Part shown: in pieces, positions 54,382 through 64,000 of the stretch | Numbering within the stretch: the stretch's first letter is position 1 | Layout: each line of letters opens with the position of its first letter | Assembly: GCA_034521955.1 (NCBI GenBank) | Contig: JAXHLT010000003.1 | Span: 186,001-250,000 of the forward strand | Length of the DNA stretch: 64,000 nucleotides | Direction of reading: 5' to 3' | Source: M55B127 sp034521955 | GTDB lineage: Bacteria > Bacillota > Halanaerobiia > Halanaerobiales > M55B127 | Notes under the pieces: generated by a model | What the model saw: only the letters and a program-made list of their open reading frames with translations | The model's database searches: none | Told to the model about the DNA's origin: nothing | Program-made: the position numbers and the translations under genes

Positions 54382-55443
54382 TTGGAAAAAGTATTAGTTG
54401 CAATGAGTGGTGGTGTAGATAGTTCAGTAGCTGCTGCTTTTTTGCAAAAGCAAGGTTATGAAGTAGTTGGCCTAACATATATTATGTTTTCGGATAAAGA
54501 TCAATTAGATATAAAAGACAAGAATGCAGTTAATGACGCAAAAAAAGTTGCTGACACATTAAATATTAAACATTACACCCTTAATATAACTGAAGAATTT
54601 CAAAATACTATCGTAGAAGATTTTATAAATCAATATAAGAATGCTAAAACACCTAATCCATGTGTAATATGTAATCGTAAAATTAAGTTTAAAAATCTTC
54701 TAGAAAAAGCTGAAGAGCTTGATTGTGATTATGTAGCCACTGGTCATTATGCAGTTGTTGAATCTGAAAAAAAGAGTGATAAAAGAGCTTTGTTGAAAAA
54801 GGCTAAAGATAAAAACAAAGATCAGTCATATATGCTTTACAGAATGACACAAGAACAGCTTAAAAAGGTGCTTTTTCCATTAGGCAATTTTTCCAAAGAA
54901 CAAATAAGAGAAATGGCTAAAGATTATAATTTAGAGATACATGATAAAGAAGATAGTCAAGATATTTGTTTTATAAACAACAATTATATCGAGTTTTTAA
55001 AAAACAAAGTTAATAATTTAGATAATGAAGGACCTATTTTAGATACTGAAGGAAATAAATTAGGAGAACATGATGGTCTTTATAAATATACCATAGGGCA
55101 GCGTAGGGGATTGGGTATTTCAAAACCTTATCCATTATATGTCATACATTTAGATGTTGAAAAAAATGCTGTAATTGTTGGAAAAAACAATGAGGTATTT
55201 AGTAGATCGTTTTATATAGAGAAGCCTAATTGGATATTTTATGATAAATTAAAAGAAGCTCAAATTTTCAAATGCAAAATTAGATACAATTCACCAGAAA
55301 AAATTGCAACTGTATATCCAGAAAAGAATAATAACTATAAAGTAGTATTTAAAGACAAACAAAGAGCAATTACACCTGGTCAATCGGCAGTTTTTTATAA
55401 AGAAGGTGGTTATGTTATTGGGGGAGGGATAATAAAATATTAA
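54382..55443 (+). CDS. mnmA: tRNA-specific 2-thiouridylase
   Basis: A 353-residue enzyme for s2U34 formation in tRNA Lys/Glu/Gln. PP-loop MSGGVDSSVAAAFL, catalytic cysteines in TPNPCVICNRKIKF and EDSQDICFI, and the C-terminal domain with YTIGQRRGLGI and TPGQSAVFY. Starts with TTG ten bases after AAGGAG. Needs a sulfur donor (a NifS/IscS-type desulfurase) encoded elsewhere. Confidence 0.96.
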   Translation: MEKVLVAMSGGVDSSVAAAFLQKQGYEVVGLTYIMFSDKDQLDIKDKNAVNDAKKVADTLNIKHYTLNITEEFQNTIVEDFINQYKNAKTPNPCVICNRKIKFKNLLEKAEELDCDYVATGHYAVVESEKKSDKRALLKKAKDKNKDQSYMLYRMTQEQLKKVLFPLGNFSKEQIREMAKDYNLEIHDKEDSQDICFINNNYIEFLKNKVNNLDNEGPILDTEGNKLGEHDGLYKYTIGQRRGLGISKPYPLYVIHLDVEKNAVIVGKNNEVFSRSFYIEKPNWIFYDKLKEAQIFKCKIRYNSPEKIATVYPEKNNNYKVVFKDKQRAITPGQSAVFYKEGGYVIGGGIIKY

Positions 55444-55470
55444 AAAAATAAAAAAATTAGTGATAACCCC

Positions 55471-55499
55471 TTGACATCAACCGTAAAAACTGATAATAT
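55471..55499 (+). promoter_or_regulatory. rRNA operon promoter P1
   Basis: TTGACA (55471-55476), 17-base spacer, TAATAT (55494-55499). First of two tandem promoters in the 271-base gap between mnmA and 16S rRNA. Confidence 0.85.
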
Positions 55500-55557
55500 A
55501 TTTAACGTCGCTGATGAGGGAAGTCACCAAAAATATTTAAATATTTAATGATTTTTT

Positions 55558-55586
55558 TTGACTAAATTTTTCATCAGTGTTATAAT
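55558..55586 (+). promoter_or_regulatory. rRNA operon promoter P2
   Basis: TTGACT (55558-55563), 17-base spacer, TATAAT (55581-55586), preceded by a T run. About 87 bases downstream of P1. Confidence 0.85.
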
Positions 55587-55612
55587 TATAATGTTACACT
55601 ATATAAATTTTA

Positions 55613-55636
55613 GAACCTTGAAAAGTGAACAGCAGA
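55613..55636 (+). other. 5' strand of the 16S precursor processing stem
   Basis: GAACCTTGAAAAGTGAACAG and the next four bases are complementary over about 24 bases to 57290-57313 downstream of 16S. The pairing loops out pre-16S for RNase III. The CTTGAAAA part also resembles boxA. Confidence 0.8.
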
Positions 55637-55714
55637 CCCTGACAGTTTTTTTGAAGTTTCAAGAAACAAATTTTAGTTATAGCTAGCGCAAGCTAGAGGA
55701 TAACTTTTCATTAT

Positions 55715-57268
<1,554 letters not shown>

Positions 57269-57289
57269 AGAGAGACTGTCGTAGGAGAA

Positions 57290-57313
57290 TCTGCTGTTCA
57301 CTTTTGAGGGTTC
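57290..57313 (+). other. 3' strand of the 16S precursor processing stem
   Basis: TCTGCTGTTCACTTTTGAGG and the next four bases pair with 55613-55636, closing the pre-16S RNase III stem. Confidence 0.8.
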
Positions 57314-57338
57314 GTAAAGAACCTTTTAAAAAGAGGGA

Positions 57339-57415
<77 letters not shown>

Positions 57416-57428
57416 TTTTTATATCTAT

Positions 57429-57504
57429 GGGGGTATAGCTCAGTTGGGAGAGCGCCTGCCTTGCAAGCAGGAGGTCAGGGGTTCGAATCCCCTTACCTCC
57501 ACCA
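57429..57504 (+). tRNA. tRNA-Ala (TGC)
   Basis: A 76-base cloverleaf with encoded CCA; anticodon TGC at 57462-57464 in loop CTTGCAA. Classical partner of tRNA-Ile in the rRNA spacer. Confidence 0.95.
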
Positions 57505-57508
57505 AAAA

Positions 57509-57534
57509 TGTTCTTTGAAAACTGTATACAGGAA
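57509..57534 (+). promoter_or_regulatory. boxA-like antitermination site and 5' strand of the 23S processing stem
   Basis: TGTTCTTTGAAAAC (57509-57522) matches the Bacillus boxA form. TGTATACAGGAA (57523-57534) pairs perfectly with TTCCTGTATACA at 60618-60629 beyond the 23S end. Confidence 0.75.
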
Positions 57535-57539
57535 GGAAA

Positions 57540-60608
<3,069 letters not shown>

Positions 60609-60617
60609 TTCCATTAA

Positions 60618-60629
60618 TTCCTGTATACA
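60618..60629 (+). other. 3' strand of the 23S precursor processing stem
   Basis: TTCCTGTATACA is the exact complement of 57523-57534. It closes the pre-23S stem for RNase III. Confidence 0.75.
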
Positions 60630-60664
60630 TTTTTGAGAGAACATTCTTAAAAATTTAATAAACT

Positions 60665-60783
60665 TTCCGGTGGTAATTGCGGAGGGGTCACACCTGTTCC
60701 CATCTCGAACACAGAAGTTAAGTCCTCCTGCGCCTATGGTACTGCAAGGGTAACCCTGTGGGAGAGTAGGTCACTGCCGGATC
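60665..60783 (+). rRNA. rrf: 5S ribosomal RNA
   Basis: About 118 bases. TCCGGTGGT at the start pairs with ACTGCCGGA at the end; the interior has CACACCTGTTCCCATCTCGAA and AGTAGGTC, typical of 5S. A run of eight T follows. Confidence 0.95.
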
Positions 60784-60804
60784 CTTTTTTTTAACTAATT
60801 ATGT

Positions 60805-60880
60805 TCCCCGATAGCTCAGTTGGTAGAGCAGGTGACTGTTAATCATCTTGTCGTAGGTTCAAGTCCTACTCGGGGAGCCA
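60805..60880 (+). tRNA. tRNA-Asn (GTT)
   Basis: A 76-base cloverleaf with encoded CCA; anticodon GTT at 60838-60840 in loop CTGTTAA. Follows 5S by about 20 bases and is probably part of the rRNA transcript. Confidence 0.94.
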
Positions 60881-60917
60881 TTTTTATGTCTACTTATTTT
60901 TAAAAGGAGATATTTAT

Positions 60918-61370
60918 ATGTATATTGTTAGTGCTTGTTTATTAGGGGTTAATTGTAGATATGATGGACAAAATAATTATAATAAGAAGTTATATGAATT
61001 GTTCAAAAAATCTTTATTATTTCCTGTATGTCCAGAAGTTTTGGGAGGTATGACTATACCTCGAACTCCCTGTGAAATTAAAGTAGTTAACAATGAAAGC
61101 TATGTGTTTGATATTGAAGGTAATGACAAAACTAAAGAGTTTAAATTAGGTGCCAATAAAGTATTAGATATTGCTAAATTATTGAATATCGATGGAGCAA
61201 TTTTTATGGATAGATCTCCTTCTTGTGGTGTTAATAAAATATATGACGGTAACTTTAATCATAATTTAATTGATGGTATTGGTATTACTACTAAAATATT
61301 AAAGGATAATGGTTATGATGTATATACGATAAAGGAGTTAAGCAAATTATCTTTTAATAATAAATATTAA
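60918..61370 (+). CDS. DUF523 domain protein (YbbK-like)
   Basis: A 150-residue protein. Conserved cysteines in SACLLGVNCRYDG, FPVCPEVLGGM and DRSPSCGV are the family signature; they may bind a metal or Fe-S cluster. Function unknown in most bacteria; some longer homologues are fused to DUF1722. ATG follows AAAGGAGAT, 38 bases after tRNA-Asn. Confidence 0.9.
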   Translation: MYIVSACLLGVNCRYDGQNNYNKKLYELFKKSLLFPVCPEVLGGMTIPRTPCEIKVVNNESYVFDIEGNDKTKEFKLGANKVLDIAKLLNIDGAIFMDRSPSCGVNKIYDGNFNHNLIDGIGITTKILKDNGYDVYTIKELSKLSFNNKY

Positions 61371-61392
61371 TAAAAACAAGAGGTGTGTAATA

Positions 61393-61872
61393 ATGGAATT
61401 TATCAAAAAAATTAATGCAAGAGAAGTAGCAGAAGAAATTGCAAATTGGAAGTATAAAAAGCCATATAATATTTATAATATTAATGGTGATGAAAATACT
61501 ATTAAAGAAATTATTGAAAAAGATTACTACTCATATAGTTATGGAGATATTATCATTGGTTATTTTTGTTATGGTAAGCCTGCTAGAGTGCCTAATGATA
61601 ATAATGATATATATGAGGATGAGAATTATTTGGATATCGGAATAGGTATGAATCCTAAACTTTGTGATAAAGGTAAAGGTTTAAAATTTTTTAAAAAAGC
61701 AGTTGAGACTGCTTATGAATTATATGAAAAAAAGAAGTACAGATTAACAGTTGCAAAATTCAATGAGAGAGCAATTAAAGTTTATAAAAAGTACGGATTT
61801 AAAGAAGAAAAGGAGTTTGTAAAAAATACAAATTCTTCTAATACCACTTTTATAACTATGCTCTATAATTAA
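61393..61872 (+). CDS. GNAT-family N-acetyltransferase
   Basis: A 159-residue acetyltransferase. The acetyl-CoA loop is seen as KLCDKGKGLKFFKKA (about residues 92-106), a degenerate Q/RxxGxG/A site, followed by KYRLTVAKFNERAIKVYKKY, typical of RimJ/RimL-like members. Substrate unknown. Lies 22 bases after the DUF523 gene with AGAGGTGT. Confidence 0.85.
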   Translation: MEFIKKINAREVAEEIANWKYKKPYNIYNINGDENTIKEIIEKDYYSYSYGDIIIGYFCYGKPARVPNDNNDIYEDENYLDIGIGMNPKLCDKGKGLKFFKKAVETAYELYEKKKYRLTVAKFNERAIKVYKKYGFKEEKEFVKNTNSSNTTFITMLYN

Positions 61873-61895
61873 AAATAAGGTTTTAGGTGATCTAA

Positions 61896-62495
61896 ATGAA
61901 AAGACCATATATATTATTAAATAACTGTGATAATACCCCAGGATGTCCTGTTATAGAGGCTTGTCCTAAGGATATCTTTTACTATGATTATAATATAAAA
62001 AAATTATTGCTTAATGATAATAAGTGTTTAGATTGTGGTATATGTGTTCACGAGTGTGAACACGATGCTGTAAGGTTGATTGATTCTAATCTGAAATTTA
62101 ATAAAACAGAAGATGAAGATCAATATGGAATGGTTTTAGCAGAAAGAATTAAAGAGCACTTTGGAATTGACCCTATATCAATAGTAAATCATAATCAAAT
62201 AAAAGAAATATTTGATTATGATAAAAAAGATTTTAATGGTAATATCTTGCTATATGTTTATGGGAGTTGGTTAGCAGAAAGTTATATTGGCTATTCATTT
62301 CTAGTAGATATGTTAAGTGAACTCAAAAATGAAATTGATAATTTAGAAGTTTTTAAAATAGATATTAAAAATATTGATATAGAACTATCAGGTTTGCCAG
62401 CTTATTTAACAATCAGCAATGGAAAAGTAGTAAATAAATATATTGGAATTAAAAATCCAATGTATTTTTTATCAACAATAATAGAAGACTTCTAA
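61896..62495 (+). CDS. Ferredoxin domain fused to a thioredoxin-like domain
   Basis: A 199-residue protein. The N-terminal ferredoxin-like part has CDNTPGCPVIEACP and CLDCGICVHECEHDAV, enough Cys for one or two Fe-S clusters. After a linker, residues about 108-198 look like a thioredoxin fold: a strand ILLYVYGSWLAES, a helix, strand VFKIDI, a cis-Pro-like GLPAYLTI and a strand GKVVNKYIG. The CxxC redox pair is replaced (SWLAES), so it is probably not a disulfide reductase. Function unknown. Confidence 0.75.
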   Translation: MKRPYILLNNCDNTPGCPVIEACPKDIFYYDYNIKKLLLNDNKCLDCGICVHECEHDAVRLIDSNLKFNKTEDEDQYGMVLAERIKEHFGIDPISIVNHNQIKEIFDYDKKDFNGNILLYVYGSWLAESYIGYSFLVDMLSELKNEIDNLEVFKIDIKNIDIELSGLPAYLTISNGKVVNKYIGIKNPMYFLSTIIEDF

Positions 62496-62497
62496 GA

Positions 62498-62523
62498 ATC
62501 CATGAGTTATCATGGGTTTTTTT
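62498..62523 (+). terminator. Terminator after the ferredoxin-fusion gene
   Basis: CCATGA-GTTA-TCATGG followed by G and seven T. Ends the DUF523-GNAT-ferredoxin unit. Confidence 0.85.
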
Positions 62524-62600
62524 AATTTAATAAAGGAAAAAAACGTTAATAAAAGAATTATTATATTAAGAAGTATTATTATTTAGATGGAGTGTTAGGT

Positions 62601-63239
62601 ATGAAAAAAATTGATATGGAAAATTGGTCGAGAAAACAACATTTTGATTTTTTTAATAATTTTGATTATCCACATTTTAATATAACTTTGGATTTAAATA
62701 TTACAAAGTTATATAATTATATTAAAGAAAATGAGATTTCTTTTTTTAAAACAATGGTATATTATGTTACAAAATCAGCTAATAATATTAAGGAATTTAG
62801 ATATAGGGTTTTAGAGAACAATCAAGTGATAGAATATGATCAAATAAACCCTTCGTTTACAATAATGGGTGAAGATAATGTATTTAGTTTTTGTAATTCT
62901 GAATATTATGAGGATAAAGATAACTTTTTTGATTCTATGAAAGAAAATATTAGAAGGTATAAAAATAATCCGGCCGTATCTGAAGAAGAAGATAAGATTG
63001 ATTCAATATATTTAACAAGTTTACCATGGATAAGTTTTAATAGTATTACTCATCCGATAGATATAAAAAATGTTGACTCTGTACCTAGAATTGCATGGGG
63101 AAAATTTAGAAAAGAAAATTCAAAAATAATACTTCCATTTTCAATACAGGTTCATCATGGTCTTATGGATGGTTATCATGTTTCAAAATATGTAGATTAT
63201 TTAGAACACTTGATAAGTAATACTAATAAATATCTTTAA
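62601..63239 (+). CDS. Chloramphenicol acetyltransferase (CAT) family protein
   Basis: A 212-residue protein with the whole CAT-A architecture: MENWSRKQHFDFF near the start, FFKTMVYYVTKSANNIKEFR, SLPWISFNSITHP, and the catalytic His motif IQVHHGLMDGYHVSKYVD near residue 188. CAT enzymes acetylate chloramphenicol; genomic homologues may use other acceptors, so resistance cannot be assumed. ATG 62601 is six bases after GATGGAGTG; a GTG at 62592 lies on that site. AT content is like its neighbours, with no mobile element visible. Confidence 0.88.
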   Translation: MKKIDMENWSRKQHFDFFNNFDYPHFNITLDLNITKLYNYIKENEISFFKTMVYYVTKSANNIKEFRYRVLENNQVIEYDQINPSFTIMGEDNVFSFCNSEYYEDKDNFFDSMKENIRRYKNNPAVSEEEDKIDSIYLTSLPWISFNSITHPIDIKNVDSVPRIAWGKFRKENSKIILPFSIQVHHGLMDGYHVSKYVDYLEHLISNTNKYL

Positions 63240-63322
63240 AATAATAAGAAAGGTAACTTAGTATAGGTTCTTTCAATTCATAATAAAATATCTAAAATAT
63301 AACAGAAATTAATGGTGATTAT

Positions 63323-64000
63323 ATGATTAACAATAAAAAAGTAGATTTACACATTCATAGTTCAGCTTCAGATGGGACATGGAATATTAATGAACTTTTA
63401 AAAGAAATACAAGCAAATAAAATAGATATCTTTTCTATAACAGATCATGATACTATTGAAATGGTAAATAAATTATTAGAAAGAAATCTAAATATTGATA
63501 GTGTTTTTATACCAGGAATAGAACTTTCAAGTACATTTGATTCAAAAGAATTTCATATTACTTCTTATGGTTTTGATATTGAAAATAATGATTTACTTGA
63601 TTTAATAAGCTATAATAAAAAAGTTCGGAATGAGTTTAATAATGAAATCATATACTATTTTGAGCAACTATCTAATAAAAAACTGATCAATAAATATTAT
63701 GATTATCAAAATGATAATTCCCGTGGTGGTTGGAAGGCTCTAAACTTTTTAATTGACTATAATTTAATAACTGGACTTCATGATTTATTTGATAAAATTT
63801 CTGATATGGAAGAAAAAATGATATTTTTACCACCAAATAAAGTAATTGATATAGTCCATAAAGCAGGAGGATTTAACTTTTTAGCTCATCCAGGGGCATA
63901 CTATGATAAAGAATTATTAGACAAAGACTTTTTGATTGAATGGATAGAGATGGGTATAGATGGTATAGAAGCTTATTCACCTTATCTGAATAAACTTAAT
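63323..64000 (+). CDS. PHP-domain phosphoesterase, N-terminal part
   Basis: The first 226 residues of a gene that continues past the right edge. VDLHIHSSASDGT, SITDHDTIEM, GIELSS and FLAHPGAYY are metal-binding motifs of the PHP superfamily as in TrpH/YciV-like (RNase AM) phosphatases. An inserted segment (about 90-165) is present as in that family. The ATG follows AATGGTGAT. Probable nucleotide or oligonucleotide phosphatase. Confidence 0.88.
   Translation, partial: MINNKKVDLHIHSSASDGTWNINELLKEIQANKIDIFSITDHDTIEMVNKLLERNLNIDSVFIPGIELSSTFDSKEFHITSYGFDIENNDLLDLISYNKKVRNEFNNEIIYYFEQLSNKKLINKYYDYQNDNSRGGWKALNFLIDYNLITGLHDLFDKISDMEEKMIFLPPNKVIDIVHKAGGFNFLAHPGAYYDKELLDKDFLIEWIEMGIDGIEAYSPYLNKLN

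Overview
The window is about 64 kb of AT-rich (roughly 30% GC by eye) bacterial chromosome. It is dense with housekeeping genes, and every convincing gene lies on the + strand. The Bacillus/Clostridium-type order (phoH, 7TM-HD phosphodiesterase, ybeY, cdd, era, recO, glyQS, dnaG, rpoD, nif3; hisS-aspS; rarA; mnmA) points to the Firmicutes. Several genes imply a second, outer membrane: a beta-barrel protein, a LolA-like lipoprotein carrier, an RND exporter and a SurA-like chaperone. AT richness plus diderm genes plus Firmicute synteny best fits the Halanaerobiales or a close relative; I cannot name a genus.

Layout. 1-2.9 kb: end of a HIT protein gene, then NfeD-FloA and a small basic membrane protein. 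3.0-4.7 kb: a CcpN-like regulator beside glpX (gluconeogenesis). 4.9-16.9 kb: phoH to glyS, with a CorC-type transporter, a DUF3048 protein and deoC added to the usual order. 17.2-25.3 kb: ppdK, dgt, dnaG, rpoD, a CAT-anticodon tRNA that is probably tRNA-Ile2, and a Nif3-family gene. 25.4-31.1 kb: an accessory envelope cluster of TetR regulator, RND/MMPL exporter, LolA-like carrier, frameshifted outer-membrane barrel and NapH-like polyferredoxin, with a palindromic operator between regulator and exporter. 31.2-46.6 kb: RNase P RNA, yebC, ruvCAB, queA-tgt, yajC, lepB, secDF, lapA-like, recJ, apt, rel, dtd and an MBL-fold hydrolase. 46.7-55.4 kb: a SurA-N/TPR protein, hisS, aspS, 6S RNA, 5-formyl-THF cyclo-ligase, rarA, yigZ, an Rrf2 regulator and mnmA. 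55.5-60.9 kb: a complete rRNA operon with tandem promoters (16S, tRNA-Ile, tRNA-Ala, 23S, 5S, tRNA-Asn); its 23S gene carries an intervening sequence. 60.9-64 kb: DUF523, GNAT, a ferredoxin/thioredoxin-like fusion, a chloramphenicol-acetyltransferase homologue and a PHP-domain gene that runs off the end.

How the genes work together. Most form operons with overlaps or very short gaps: ruvC/ruvA share an ATGA, cdd/era overlap by one base, glyQ/glyS by eight and recJ/apt by eleven. The themes are translation and tRNA modification, DNA repair, protein export, (p)ppGpp and c-di-AMP signalling, and PEP/gluconeogenic carbon flow (ccpN-like, glpX, ppdK). The least ordinary parts are the envelope cluster with its operator and broken barrel gene, the SurA-N/TPR hybrid lacking a parvulin domain, the 23S intervening sequence and the ferredoxin/thioredoxin-like fusion.
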